This document shows positions 1 through 13,859 of a stretch of 64,000 nucleotides of DNA, piece by piece. This stretch comes from Nymphaea colorata (Eukaryota; Streptophyta; Magnoliopsida; Nymphaeales; Nymphaeaceae). Location: NCBI RefSeq assembly GCF_008831285.2, contig NC_045148.1:5957001-6021000 (forward strand), written 5' to 3'. The translations under genes and the position numbers were made by a program. The notes under the pieces are model-generated. The model did no database searches. It was given only the letters and a program-made list of their open reading frames with translations, and had not been told where the DNA came from. Positions within the stretch are counted from its first letter, which is position 1, and each line of letters begins with the position of its first letter.

Positions 1-2900
1 GACTTAGGGTTTTGCAGTTGAAGGCTCTAATACCTGAAAGTTCTATTTCATGGGGATCCAAACTTGTGATCTATAATGTTGGTTTGTGTTTAACATTAAA
101 GCAAATAAGAGGGTTGGCCTAGGACTTATGGAATCATGGTGGTAGTTTCAAATGTGGATCTTGGTATCACAACTAAGGTTAGATCTAGGGTAATAATGAG
201 GTTAGACCTAGGGTGTAAATCTAAGGTTTTGGATCTTGGTGATGCATTCCCTAGGGTTTTTGGAAATTAATATTTTGACAAGGTATGGATTTTAGAAATC
301 ATTTTGGAAACATGGGTTCTAAAGAGTGTCTAACTAAAGGTTAAGTTATCAGAAACACCTTACTTGCCCCATTTCAATATTCTGTGCAACAAACATGTGG
401 AATCATATGTGCATCAATTAAAACTCTAGTGCATAAGCATGTTTAATTGATCTATAATTTAAAGCAAAATTATATTCATGTTGAAAGTAAATTAAACATA
501 AAGATAAATTGGTACAAAAACAAAACAAAATATGAGAGAGAGATAGAAGAAAGAGGGATAGTTGAACTGCGTGACCTACATAGCAATTCATAAAACAAGC
601 TAGATCCTCAACTAAACAAGAAAGCACACTAGCCTATGCAAATGGACAAAAGCAAATTAGACCTAGGAAAAAAAGAAAGGAAACTAATCCTAAGCCAAAA
701 AAAAAAGAAAACAAACAGGAAAATAGAAAAGAAAAAGGAAATGGGAGAAGAAAACCTGACTCGTTGACTCTTGATGGTCTCTATGTAGTTTAGACTAGAT
801 CTATGCTCACAAAGGCATGCATCATTATCACTATTTTGACTTGAGCCGAGAACTTTGCCGAGGCTCTTTAGTGTAATAAAAATTTTGGCTAAAGACATTT
901 TTGAACCAAGGACTAGCTTTTAGAGCATTAGTTAGAATTTTTTAATATTTGGGCCAAGCCCACCTTGAAAGTTTTGTGTCTTGGAAGAGGGTATCGGGTC
1001 ATCTATTTACAGCCTCTCAAAGAAGTTGATTTCTTTCCCACAATAAATATGGGATGAGACTTTTAGCTCCTGGAAAACCATCTTACACACTCTAACTAAG
1101 GTTAAAATGATGAAACTAAGAGAAATGAGACATAACATCTCTTTCACATTTTACCATGAAAGCAAGATTTGATCAGCTACAATTGATCATGGCACGAAGT
1201 TGAAGAGTTTTTTTAATAGAATGATGAGCTCTCTTGACGTAAGTTGAAGAGAATTGAATGAAATATGTAGTGCCAAAATGGTGATGCAGTATGCATAGAA
1301 TGCACATGAAATTGGTTCCATGGTTGAGATGTGTAGATTCAATGTTTTTGGATTCTAGATTTGGATTGAAATCAAAGATCTAGAGTGTGATATGAATCCA
1401 AAGAAGGTTTTATAGAATAAATCATGGACATAATATTAAATTTGGATAAGAGATCTGCATATGGAGTTCCAAAAATGAAAATTTGTATCCAAAGAGATAT
1501 AGAGTGTGGATATAAATTATGATAGGATCTAAAATCAAGATCTGAAGCTCTGAAATGGTTGTGTGCCCTAGCTATGCTCAGTTCAGGTAGGTTTGAAACT
1601 ATTAGGAGCAATTCACATTGGCTTGAGTCTGTCAGGTTTTAGGTGAGGCTAGTTTTGGCCAGGTGTGAGCTCAACTATGCTCAGTCCAAGCTCATAGATT
1701 CCAATGTAGGTCATGCAGGACCTAAACTTAGATATATCATGCAGAGGACTTGCTTTTATATTAGAAAAATAGCATATAATCCTTTAATTGAAAAATGTTT
1801 ATCATGCCCATGGCATGAAAATCAATATTTGTTGCCTCTATGGTTCATTTAACCTTATCATAGGCATGCAAGAAATCAACCTAGGTTTAAAATTTCAAAT
1901 TGAAATTCCATCTGTTTTGCCCAGAAATCACATTCTTCTAAATTTACTAGCACCTGCATGGTTCATTTCATGTTAAAAATGAAGGGAAAATTGAAAAAAC
2001 CCTAGTTTTGGCATGCCAGCTCCAATTGAAGTTGAAAATACTCTCTTGGAGTATATGTGTTCTCAAACCAATCGAAGAATCAGTAAATCCACATCAGATC
2101 CAGCTAGAAATGAGCTCAGTAAATGAGCTAGAGAAACCTCAGTGAACTTGTAAAATCATAATCCAATTGAATCCAGAAAGATTAAACTAAAGTCAAGATA
2201 GGGGCAGATGGATCTGACCATGATGAACATGTTCTTAACTTGGTTCTAGCTAACTTGTTCCGGTTGAGTTCAAATTGAGTCAGGACCCTGCTAAATAGAA
2301 ATAGAGTGACCTAGTGGAAATAGATAACTCAATCCAGAATTGACACCCGGTTGCTACAACCCAAAGTCACTCATTATAAGTTAATCCCACTGAGATGAAT
2401 CTATCTTAAGCTTGATGAGTTCTGAGGTTGTCATGGTGGGCAAAAAATGGTAGTAACAAGGTCTAAATGAGCTCACTTGAGCTTGGGTGAGTCAAAGTTT
2501 TGTCACCTGGGAGCTTATGATCTGACTTTGGCTCTAACTCTTTCCAAGGGTTGATTTAGCCAGGAATTTAAGCAATTTTGAGGGTTTCCAAAATTTTCCT
2601 ATAGCCAGGGTGCAATGTTCATTTTACAAGGGGCAGCAACCTAGTGAGTCTTGGTTCAGTCAGATCCTAGGTGTTGAGTGCCTAAATACGACACGTTTGC
2701 ACCTATTTTGGGTGAAGCATTATCCAGTTTGGAATACCTTCAAGAATCTGTTCGAAAACAGTAGCAAACATGGTCAGGCTGGGGTAAAATTGTAACTTTA
2801 GCAAGTGAAAATTTTATATGAACCACAACATCCATAGAGCAAGTTTTGTACTTACATAGTTTCATACAACCTAGGCATTGTAGGACTCAAGGATAAATGG
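1..2900. other. Intergenic repeat-derived DNA, no gene seen
   Basis: AT-rich sequence with many short variants of a 'ctagggttt / gatctagg' theme, resembling degenerate retroelement DNA also seen near 9.1-9.5 and 12 kb. Open frames are short (under 85 codons), low in complexity and match no family I recognise. No RNA gene is visible. Confidence 0.5.
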
Positions 2901-2959
2901 AACTTCTACAACCATATTCAAGCTATTATTAGCATGAAAGAGATTAACAAAATAAGCAT

Positions 2960-3146
2960 CATTGAGAAAAATAGAAGAAGAAAAAAATGAAGAAGAAAAA
3001 GATGCCGAAAAAGAAAGGGAGAAGAAAGACATAGCAAGAAGAAGAAGAAAAAGAAGAAGAAGAAGAAAAAGAAGAAGAAGAAGAAGAAGAAAAAGAGAAA
3101 AAAACTAAAGAGAAACAGAGAGAGAGAGAAAGAGAGAGAGAGAGGA
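2960..3146. repeat. GAA-rich and GA microsatellite
   Basis: A purine-rich tract made of AAG/GAA units runs to about 3,115, followed by a GA dinucleotide run. The serine/phenylalanine-rich frames on the minus strand here are a by-product of this repeat. Confidence 0.9.
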
Positions 3147-3149
3147 GGG

Positions 3150-4600
3150 TGGCGGTTGTTTGGCATTCAACTGTCCAACAATCAAGGCACCAAAACTGAA
3201 CTACAATGTGTTTGAACATTTGTACAAAACCTAGAGAATGAAAAGCATAACCTAACAGATACAAATATAAGAAAGTATAGCATTTTTCGTTACATAGTGA
3301 CCAATCTAATCAGCAATTTATGGAAAGCTTTATTGATAAACTCTTATCAAAGAGTAAGGCTTCTTCCAAAAAGTTATAGGAATATATAGAAAATTAAGTA
3401 TAGGTTGGAGTATGTAAAATTAAGAATGGAAAAAACAACAAAAAGATACTAAATTAGTAAGATGATAGGGTAATAGAGACATTCGGCTAGTTATACAAAT
3501 ACATGTCCTACCATTTGCAGTCACACAGTTACTTTTCTATGAGATATAATATATAATACAATAGTTTTTGTTTCTTTCTTATGGTAAGCCATAGCTTATA
3601 AACATAGTCTGCTATAGTACACAAAAGGTATAAGTACCTAAAATTAAAACAGGAAAATATTTCTGCCACCTAGGCAATTAATTACCTTTGCCTGTCCTAT
3701 ATGGATATAACCATTTGGTTTGGGATGGAAGCAAGAGTAAACTTTACCCTTTGTTGTCTCCATGTGTTCATTTTGTTTATTTTTTTGTATTAACTGGCCT
3801 CTGTATTTTTTCATTGATAAGACTGGGTAGTTTCAGCATATACCTGATAGAATCATAAAAGGACTAGATTCAGAATAAAGTTATAAAACAGCTTTCATAA
3901 GAAGCAAGTTGTGACTACAATGATAAGAAGGAGAAGAAGAAAGAAGAAAAAAGTTCCTTTTAATCCAAGATCCTTCTCTCTTACATGAATACCTCACCTC
4001 GTACATCATAATATCCACTATAGAAAGAAGAAATGCATATTTTTTTATGTTGTGATATAATTAGAGGAAAGTCACATAGAGATATTTAAAAAAATAACAG
4101 TAAGAGACCTGAGAGTGCTAATAAATGAGGTGTAGAGCCTATACTAAAACTTGTCAAGATAAACCTAAACATAGAATAAAAACCTACAGCTAAACGCATA
4201 ACTTGTGCCATATGAATGCCATATGTACTATACCCAAATATCAAATTTAGAACAATAGAAGATGAACAAAACAGTTTGCATTCAAACATCAAATGGATAG
4301 AAATGCCAAGAAAACCTTCAAAAAACCATGTAGGCAATGAAAAAAAATTGACCACAGGAAAAAAAATACCTTTCGCATAGTGCAGTCAACATGAGAGAGA
4401 TAGACACACACACACACTCACCCACACACACACAGAGGGTACCTACCTAGTCATCAGGGAATAGCAGGTTGTTGGTGTAGGTAAAAGGAAACAAAGATGC
4501 TTAGAGAAGAAGACTAAGAGGTTGTTGCTTGTTAACAAAGATTGGAGGATAATGATGTTGGCAGCTAGCAGTTATTACCTCAAATTTTTCCAAAAATACT
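3150..4600. other. Intergenic, nothing recognised
   Basis: AT-rich unique-looking DNA with a short AC microsatellite near 4,407-4,435. I see no coding exon, RNA gene or intact mobile element. Confidence 0.45.
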
Positions 4601-4719
4601 ATATTCGGATTTAACCCTAGACCCAAAATAAATTTGCAACTATTCGATCTAAAATGAATTTTTAAACCCAAGTTTAGATCAAAATCAAGCATTTCAAACT
4701 CAAAATCCAAAATCGAGTT

Positions 4720-6330
4720 CAAAATGACAAAGTCTGGTGCTATGAGCGTCGCTCATGTGCACAGTCCTTCCTTTTGTTTTATGCTTCCTCCTCCCACCAA
4801 AAATATCTTTTTGAAGCTTAACCCACTCACTAGAACACTTCAATGGCTAATTTGGACCAAATCTGGATTCAAAACGAGCCCGGAGTAGCTTAAAATGGAG
4901 TCAGCCACCCATTTTTAACAAAAACCTTTCTTTTACACATTTTAAATAAAAAATGTTTTATGCTTCCTAAATAAACAACATTATTTTATTTTATTTTTAT
5001 TATATTTTATTTCATTTTATTAAAATTTAAAAAAAGGAAGGAGCATGCTCCCGCGCGTGCAAGCGTGCCACGCATGAGTGCCCGCCATGCGTGAGTGCAT
5101 GATCGCAAGTGAGCGCTCGAGCACACCTTTGCATGCCCTCCATTTAAAAAAAAAAAAAGCACCCCTTGGAGGGCAGTTTTGGCATTTTGGGTGGGCAATA
5201 CTAGCCACACCCCAAATGGGTGTTTGCAGGGCTAATGACCAATCCCATTTAGCTTTTAAAAAAATTTAAATTATTCAAAAATAGATGAAATTCGCATCAA
5301 AATCTTGTTAAATCAAAAAAATTCAAATTTTGAGTTTTGGCTCTAAAACTCCCTATAAATACCCCCACAATCCCCCTCTTGAGCATGGGCTAACCCTTAG
5401 GAGATTTCTAATGCTTATTCACTTGAATATTTGCCTCTCTTTCTATTTCTCTCTTCTTCTCTTTTTCTTCTTCTCCAACCTTGGGAGCAAGCATCTCCTA
5501 GTTCAAACTCCTCAAGGGAGCACAAGAAGACCTCTTAGAGGGATCATCTCATCATTATGGAGCTTCATCTGAGGTGATCCTTGAATCAATTAAAGGAGGA
5601 GGCTCATCCATATCCGAGGTATTTGATCATCCATTTTCATTTCCTCTTTTCCTCTTGCCACCTCCCTATGGCCGTGCAAGAAAACCTAAATGATTTCTTA
5701 TCCGAAATTGAGAGTTATATCTTGAGTGCACTGAGAGTATGAGCAAGGTGGAATAAATTTCATTTCTTCATTTACTTCCAGAATATGCTTTTTATATTGC
5801 TTGATTCATCATTCATGCTTGAAATGATGCTCATGAATGATGTTCTAATTTTCCTTAATTGATGAGCAAATGCACGACGATAATGAGTACTTCATCTGAG
5901 ATTTTCTCATTTTATGTTTATTTTTTACGTTGGGATTTGTGCAACGTAGGAAAGCCCTTCACGAATTTGTACATGTTAATATGTATTCTTCATGTCATTG
6001 TCAGGCTTAGTTTCTTTTTTAATCATCCGATTAGGAACCCAAATAAGTGATTCGTCATTCCCTATTTCATGAGTATTTGATTTTCTTCCATACCCAATGG
6101 TGGAAGAAATATATTTTCTTGAAGCAAACAATATGATCTTATGTTCATATTTGGAAGCATGTTTTCTAAAAGATTTTCAAAAGCAAATACCTTATCTAAT
6201 GTAGCCTTGGAGACTTAGCTTACGCTCTTGCATGAACCCAAGTTCCCCTCTAGCCTACATAAAAAATCGAAGTAAGATATTTTCAATTTATTTCTTGATT
6301 TTAAATCTCATTATGACATACGTGTATATA
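4720..6330 (+). repeat. Dispersed ~1.6-kb repeat, copy 1
   Basis: This stretch is similar, block by block and in the same order and strand, to about 12,150-13,640. Shared blocks include the 'aaccttgggagcaagc' block (5,477 against 12,419), the 'cttgaaatgatg' block (5,818 against 12,809), the 'catacccaa' block (6,090 against 13,397) and the 'gctcttgcatga' block (6,223 against 13,546). It has no coding capacity. It may be an LTR or the non-coding part of a decayed retroelement. Confidence 0.55.
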
Positions 6331-6540
6331 CATGTTATATACATATACGTGCACATGAATGTCTTTCTTTGTCTTTCTCTCTTTATAATTTAACATATTC
6401 TTTTACAAACTCTCATATACGTATATATGAATATATATATGTGTATTCAATTTTAAAATCTCTCTCTCTCTTTCTCTTTTTCTAAAGTGATCTTCTCTTC
6501 TCTACTTGATTTAAACCTCATTTTCATAAGCTTTCATATA

Positions 6541-6705
<165 letters not shown>

Positions 6706-6739
6706 GAATATGTATCTGTCTTTGTTTTAAATATTTGAT

Positions 6740-7650
6740 TTTGTGATTTTCAAGATCTCTATATTCCTCTTATGATCAAGTCTTTATTTTTTATATTCTT
6801 TTGAACATTTTTCTTTCAAGAACTTTTTTTATCTACCGACTTCACCAAGACCAAAACTCTAAGTAATGACCTAGTATTGGAATCATGCTTGAGGGTCTAC
6901 AACCCCATTTCATTTTAAAAAACTTTTCTCTTTCATAAAATATATTTATTACAAAAATCTTAGATGTATGCGATGGTATGAATGCCTTTAGATGAATGTT
7001 GTGATAGGAATGAATCATGTAGAATAAATGCATTCATGCTTCTACGTTCATTTGACTTCAGAAATGACCACAGTCATATCTCAAAAAGAACTTATGCAAA
7101 AGATGAAATAGAGCTCTAACTAAGTAGTAACCGAATTAGGGCAAAACTTCAAACCTACTTAAAGTTTTAAGGGATCATTAAAGTGACTTCAAAATTATTT
7201 CCCAAATTTTCCAAATGATGTTTATAAAGATTTTCCAATTCTAATTTTCCCCAAAATGTTTCACATTCTCAAGTAATTCTTCAAAAACATTTCTAGAAGT
7301 TTGAAACATCAAACCTTCAATATTTTTTTACAATGCAAATAGAATGAAAAAGATGTTCAAGCTAAAAATGCATTGATAATAAATATAGTCCTTGGATTGA
7401 TTACCTTCAATAAAGGTGCCGGGAACGGTCGATCCTTTTACTAACAGGCGAGTCCCTTTCTCTCTCATTTTCAAAACAAAACTCATTTTTCTGAAACACT
7501 CCAAAACCAAAAGAAATTTTAGGGATGCGAACAGATGGCAACCGTGATGAGACCCATCATCGTTTGGCTATGATTATCATCGATGCATTTTCTACAAATT
7601 TAGACATCTCATATATTGCCGATGATAAAACATGCTCCCTTCTTTGGTCT
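6740..7650. other. Intergenic, nothing recognised
   Basis: AT-rich sequence with only short unsupported frames. No repeat structure or RNA gene that I can support. Confidence 0.4.
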
Positions 7651-7657
7651 TGACCCC

Positions 7658-7945
7658 ATCAGCATTTCATTACATTGCTTGATGATTATGTTTGCTCTCT
7701 TACGTATACGACTAATTGAGGAGGATCAATCATATTCAATTAGATCTACGATCAAATACAATCCTCCTCAATTTAAGATTTGTTTGAAAACAATGTTAAG
7801 CCGATCAACATTTCATTACATTGCTTGATTATTATGTTTGCACTCTTGCATATAAGACTAATTGAGGAGGATCAATCATGTTCACTTAGATCTATGATCA
7901 AATACAATCCTCGTCAATTTAAGACTTGTTCGAAAACAATGTTTG
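7658..7945. repeat. Two-copy tandem repeat of about 146 bp
   Basis: A unit beginning 'atcagcatttcattacattg' at 7,658 is repeated with small changes from 7,804 ('atcaacatttcattacattg'). Each unit contains a hairpin: 'aattgaggaggat' and its reverse complement 'atcctcctcaatt' about 35 bases apart. In copy 2 the right arm has one change (cctcgtc). Confidence 0.9.
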
Positions 7946-7949
7946 TTCT

Positions 7950-9120
7950 TCTATTTTTTTAATAATCATCTTAAGAAACGTTGCATTAGAGACAAGCGAT
8001 TTTGCTTGCTTGCTCATATTTCAAAAACTTTCAATGCCTATTTGTCCCAGTCATCATATTGCTAAGTTTGGTCTTAGGCAGTAGCACAAGACTAAACTTT
8101 ACAAGTAGACCACACATTGGGCAGGAAAGCCCCCTTGTTAGTACCATGTGGTAACTTGTTGTATATCGACAAGTGTACAAGAAGATTTGGATAAACCTTA
8201 TCTTTAGTTGCCTAATGAAGGAGTCTATGCTCGTATTAAACCTTTTGGCTAAAGTATATTACCATATCTTATATGGAATAATCATAATTGATCGAACCAA
8301 ACTCAATTAGGGTCCTAAGCTCCTTCTTTAAATACATGCATGATAAATGTGACTTTAAAAAGTACTGGATTTTTATCATTATATGCGTCTCTTCCATACA
8401 ATCTTTGATCAATTTAATGATTTTACACTCCATCTTCCTCATTTAAATCAATGTCTTCTTCGATCATCTCTATATAATCTTCAACACGACCACGTCATAA
8501 AATTATGTTTTAACCTTCCTACCTGACATTGATTTTTCAAATTCTCTTAACTTGCAAGTCTATTTTTTTTTTCAAAATATACATTTCATCACACCTTGTC
8601 AATCCCTCATTTATTCATCGGTCTAACCTCCTATTCTTGAACATGATTGCCATCTATTGGCTCAATTACCAACTTTGCTTGACTTAGGTTAAGCATAATT
8701 TTTTTTTTTTGCCTCAACACCCATAGTATATCTTTCTCCCTATTTTATTACTTTCATGATTTTATTGGGTTATCATTTATTCCAAATTGAATACCAATCT
8801 TTGCTTTACTCAAGTATACTCCATTGTCAATCATGGAATATGTGATTTTTTGGATCTATATGAATCAAGCATCATGTATTTATTATACTCTACTTGAGAC
8901 CTATATCATTTCAAAGTTAAGATTATTCACAAGTAATGAATTTTCTCTATTTTCCTATATTATTAACTTGACATCTCTCTATGAAAATTAATATTTACCG
9001 ATCATATTTCCACAAAAAATTTCTTTTCTACAATTTTTGTCCCAATTGCTTGTCAAAAATTCTTTTATACCCAAGGTCATACACATGATATTACTTTTCA
9101 CCATTTTTTATTTAAATTGT
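7950..9120. other. Intergenic, nothing recognised
   Basis: AT-rich DNA with short homopolymer tracts. No supported gene or intact element. Confidence 0.4.
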
Positions 9121-9124
9121 AAAC

Positions 9125-9480
9125 AATGATGGTTTTTGTTAAAAATTGGCAGCCAACTCCGTTTTGAGCGACTTTGGGCTTGTTTTAAATCCGGATAGGG
9201 TTCAATCGGTCGCTGATGCGTTCTTGTGAGTGATTTAAGCTCAAAATCACACCTAGGGTTTTAGATCTAATGTGGATCTGACAATGGATTTTGGATATGA
9301 ATCTCACGTCTAAGGTTGAGTTTTGAATTTGAATTTTATGTTTGGACTCAGACATGGGTCTAGAGATTCAATTTCGATCGAATGGTCATAAATTGGACTT
9401 AGGTGAAGATATGGAAGTTTGTTTTGGGTCTAGGGTTGGGCTTAAGGCTAGGAATTAAATCCACATGAAATAATTGAGAC
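9125..9480 (-). repeat. Inverted fragment of the 4.6-4.9 kb repeat
   Basis: Read on the minus strand, this region follows the order of 4,600-4,920: the block with 'gttttgaatc/gttttaaatccgga', the block 'ctgactccattttaagc/ccaactccgttttgagc' and the block 'gtgagtg'. It is therefore a diverged, inverted partial copy of the same repeat family. Confidence 0.5.
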
Positions 9481-9984
9481 TTGAGTGAAAATGAAATACA
9501 CCCCTTTTTTGGAAAAATTTGGGGTGATAACACCAAGGTTTGGGAGAATTCAGGTCTCCAATACCCAATCATGGTTAGGGTATGGACTAGGATACAATCT
9601 AGGAGGCTATAAGTTAAAGTGTTTGTTGACCTAGCTTGTGTCACCTTGATCATACAGGTCCTTAGCGTTTTTGAAAATAAGAATTTATTAAAAAATGTAT
9701 ACGTTTTAACATCATATTTGAAACATATTTTGTAAAGTGTGTCCATTCAAAGGTTGAGTGAAGTTAGGGTTCTTCAAGTATCCACACAATGTTTGATTTC
9801 TTTTGTATCCATACTCTCTTTGATTGTTCTTCTTAAACAAGGCTCACCTTATATATATTGCATTGCTGCATCTCTATTGATCGCCTATTAAGGTTTCTTG
9901 TCATCGGTACTTATTTTCTCGTTGGCTCGCATTTAAGAAGAGGTTAGCCAGTAATGTTGGGTGTGGTTTTTTCAAATAAGCCTA

Positions 9985-10740
9985 CTCCTATTCTTTTAAT
10001 TGGTGATTTTAATGTTTCTATGGACATTTACAAAAAAATGGTAAAGCATGCATGCATGGCTTCGAATACATGCTAATTTTTTTTTAGGTAAAAGATATGA
10101 AAGATTTTCTTACTTGGTCAGTTAAATATAAGGTTGATGATTTGGTACACAGTAAAATAGATAAATGTATTGCTAATAAACTGGATAGCGAAAAGATGAA
10201 GAGCAAAGTTTGTCTCCAAATGATTCCAAGGACCTATCTTGATCATTCTGCCCTTGTTTTTCTAATGATAATATGCAAGCTGGTTGGGGGTGTTTCAATT
10301 TTTTAATCATCGAAAGTTACAGGTTAGTGAAGACATTATTACTAGCATTTGGGGAGTTCATGAAGGTATAGATTGTCTAATGATCGGGTTGTAATCCAAA
10401 TTGAATGTAATGAGAAAATGTTTTAAGTGAATGGAATAACTCTCCTGGTCGACAAGCTTATCTTAAGGTCATTCATCTTCACAAGAAGCTTGCTGACTTA
10501 CAAGGGGTCCATGATGTCAAGTCTGATTAGTGGACACTTAGTGAACTACAAATCTGATGTTCTTCTTTATATGTTCTTAAAGAGGAAAGACTTTATGGAA
10601 GCAAAAGAAGATGGTTAAATGCAAAAATAGAATTTAGAGTCATAGATACTAATGTGTAATCTTTTGAGGACCCTGCCTAAATTCATAGAGCATATTTTAA
10701 TCATTTGAAATATTTTATTTAAAGGACATTTCCTCTAGGT
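9985..10740 (+). pseudogene. Decayed LINE ORF2 fragment (endonuclease part)
   Basis: A frame at about 9,985-10,030 reads PILLIGDFNVS, the hallmark of the apurinic-type endonuclease of plant LINEs. It is followed from 10,097 by an open stretch with KIDKCIAN and RTYLDHSALVF, which fit the later LINE endonuclease blocks (normally LDR..VN and R..SDH.PL). Stops and frame changes break it, and later pieces (near 10,590, EAKRRWLNAKI-like) fit the linker before the reverse transcriptase. Known: such elements are copied by target-primed reverse transcription. Inferred: this copy is dead, with no 5' or 3' end recognised. Confidence 0.6.
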
Positions 10741-10799
10741 AGCTTCTGACTAATGAAAGTTTACTTTGTCTCATTTATGAGAAGGAGCTTTGTTGGGAT

Positions 10800-11960
10800 T
10801 TGGAATCTAATTCTAACAGTTCATCAGCCCTTAGTGGCTTTCCAAATAGTTTTTATTATTGGGAGATTATCGGGTGGGAATCTCAAGTGCCATCAAGGAA
10901 TTCTTCGCGAAGGGTGAGCAGATAAAGTTGGAAGGAATCACTCTCTCCCATTGTGCATGAGAGGTTTGACCATGTAATTAGTGCATGGCATTGAATGTCC
11001 TCAGCAGATAAAAGGATATGATAACATTGTTGATTATAGTTGAAGGCCACTTTAAGATTGTTCATGATTGAAATGAAAATATTTACATATATGGGGTTGC
11101 AAGACATTCTGTACTGGCTATGGAATCATTGCAGTCATACAGTATGTTGTAAATACATGAGCAAGTCAAGAAATGCAAAAGTATGCATGTGTGGGCCACT
11201 GGTCTTCTGATTGCTCATCCAGCGTTATTCGCAGCTACAAAATGCTAAGTTTGTCAATATAATAAAGACAAAGAACTGTACATTTTCATGTATTCAATAG
11301 GTCACCACCTCATGGATAATTAATAGCAAATGCAACAAGCACAAGATAGGCACCATATGAACATGCATACTTGCAATCATGACATCACAAGAACCAAACA
11401 TATATGTAAATCACTAACATGGAGGGCATATCAACTGCAATAGCAGAACAATACGTTCTCAACTACCGCCTTAAGTAAGACCCTGCAAGACACAATCACA
11501 GGGCACTTAGTTTGTTTATCTGTTTGTTTTATTTTAGTAGTTTTGATATTACTCGTGTTGTAATCCATCCCACTGATAGACCCTAGTGAGACAACTCTCA
11601 CCTTCCAGGCATAGGTGTTACAAGTTTCCCACTATAGAACTGCTCTAAGGATAGGGACAAAGGGCATCTACCATCCCAAGGCCTTGTTTGGCCAGATGGG
11701 TCTTAACTCCGAGCATGGACGTTGCTCATACACTTCCCACTTAGCATCCTCACTGGACTCCAGGCTACGTCACATACACCTCCCATAGAGCATCATCAAT
11801 GGTACAAACTCTAGGCCATCACCTATGTACGACATGAGACCTTCATTTTGGATCATCATCCTATATGAACCTCTGCTCTTTCTCCCTAGAGTTGTGCCTC
11901 CCATAAATCGGTAACCATCTTTCATAATGTTAGCTGACTTCATACCCATATTTAGATCCA
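10800..11960. other. Intergenic, nothing recognised
   Basis: AT-rich DNA, possibly the continuation of the LINE relic at first. Only short unsupported frames occur. Confidence 0.4.
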
Positions 11961-13640
11961 AATCCAAGTCCTAGATCCAAAATTTACACCTCAACCCGAA
12001 ATATGAAGCCAAGGTCCACAATTGAGCCCCACAAGGCAAAATCGAGTCCAATTAGGAAAATAGATCCATAATGCTGCTCTCAGGTCCAAACTATATCCAA
12101 AACCAAAGTTTGGATCCAAATCAAGAATTTCAATTCAAAATCCCAAGTTCAGAGATTAACATAACATTTTTCAGCCCTATTTAGCGTCGTGCACGTGCGC
12201 ACAAACCTCCATTTTATTTTTCATCCCAACCTTAAGCCAAAACTTTTAAAAATATGTTTTGAGCCCAAAACACCCATCTAACTCTCGATCCAAGCCTTGG
12301 GCATCAATTAGAACGTATTTCCAACAGATCAAACTCAATCCAGGTCTAATACACGTTTGGAACCCCACAAATTGAAACTAGACCCACTTCAATCTCTTCT
12401 TCTCATTCTCTTCTTCTTCAACCTTGGGAGCAAGCTTCTTCTTCAACTTTCATTCTTCGAGGACAATGGAACCTCTTGGGGAAGACATCCTCAACACCTT
12501 AGAGGCTTACTTGGGGAGGCTTGAGGATCATATGGAGAAGAAGCTTCGTTCTCTAACCGGTCTAGTTAGAGGTATGTAGTTACTACCTCAATCATTCTTT
12601 TTTTCTTTTCTTTTTTCCTTTTTCATCTCCCCATGGTCATACAAAGTAACTCTAAATTCTTATCTCCAAATCTAAAATCTCATCACCAGAGTCAAAGCTA
12701 TTCTTTAGTGCACCAAAAGCAAGAGCAATGTGAAAGAAGACTTCATTTTTCTTTCCAAGATCGACATGAGCTTCATTCTTTGCTCATTGAATGTATTCTT
12801 TGTTTATACTTGAAATGATGTTCATGTATAGCTGATTGATTTTCCAATTAATATGTGAATGAACGCATGAACTAAGCCTGGGCATCGGGCCGGGTACCCG
12901 GTACCCAGCCCGACTCGGGCCCCATAAAAAGGTACAGAGCCGGCATGGGTAGGCCCCATTAAGCCCGGTTTGGCTCGATATGATTTTTTTTAATATTATT
13001 TTTATTAATTTTTATGTATAATTATAATATTTTATTACGATTAATTATACTTATAGATGATTTTGTATTAAAAATATATATTTAATAATTTTAACCGGGC
13101 CGGGCCCAGGTCCGACTCTTTGGGTGTCGGATTGGCCCGAGCCTAACTCCATTTTGGGCTGGGCCAGGCCTGGCCATCCTAATGCCTAGACCTAATAAGA
13201 AAGAGTGTTTGTGTTGAATTTCTTTGTTATTATGTTGATTTTTGAAGTAGGAATTTGTTTAACCTGGGAATACCCTTATGAATGTGTATATGTTAAAATG
13301 TATCTTCGTGATATACTTACGTTTAGCATTTCTCTTAATCACCCGATCATGGATCCCTTATTAACTTTCTATTTTATGCATGCTTATTTTTCTCCCATAC
13401 CCAACAATTGGAGAAACAAATTCCCTTTTGATAGATGAAATAAATATTTTTTTTATGCTTATATGAGAATAATTTGAGTCTTGTTTTTCAAAAGAATTTC
13501 AAAAGTAAGAACCCTCTTCAATGAAGTTTTACAGACTTAGCCTGAGCTCTTGCATGAGCCCAACTTTCCCTCCGGCCTATACAAAAAAAAATATCGAAGT
13601 CGAAAATGCTTCAAGTTATCTCTTAATTCTAAATTTTCAT
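11960..13640 (+). repeat. Dispersed ~1.6-kb repeat, copy 2
   Basis: Diverged direct copy of 4,720-6,330 with shared blocks in the same order. It is interrupted at about 12,873-13,181 by a GC-ended MITE. No coding capacity is seen. Confidence 0.55.
12873..13181. mobile_element. hAT-type MITE (GGGCATCGGG family), about 309 bp
   Basis: GC-rich ends surround an AT-rich core. The left end reads taagcctgggcatcgggc and the right end, reverse-complemented, reads taggatggccaggcc. It belongs to the family seen with clear 8-bp target duplications at 19,004 and 40,257. No clear target duplication here (flanks gcatgaac and atgcctag agree poorly), so the exact ends are uncertain. It interrupts the dispersed repeat and is thus the younger insertion. 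Confidence 0.6.
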
Positions 13641-13778
13641 ATATATATATATATATATTATCTTCATGAATATCTCTCTTTCATTTAATACTTTCTTTTG
13701 TATACTTTTGTATATGTATATATATAAGTATATATATGTGCATCTTCCACCTCTCTTTCTTTCCCTTTAATGTAAGAT

Positions 13779-13782
<4 letters not shown>

Positions 13783-13848
<66 letters not shown>
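13783..13848. repeat. TA microsatellite
   Basis: An uninterrupted TA run of about 33 units. A shorter TA run lies at about 13,640-13,658. Confidence 0.95.
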
Positions 13849-13850
<2 letters not shown>

Positions 13851-13859
13851 TTGATTCAA

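Noticed and set aside
2918-3264. Phe/Ser-rich minus-strand frames
   Set aside because: Translation of a GAA/GA microsatellite.
7658-7945. Possible CRISPR-like array
   Set aside because: Only two adjacent units without spacers, in a plant nuclear genome.
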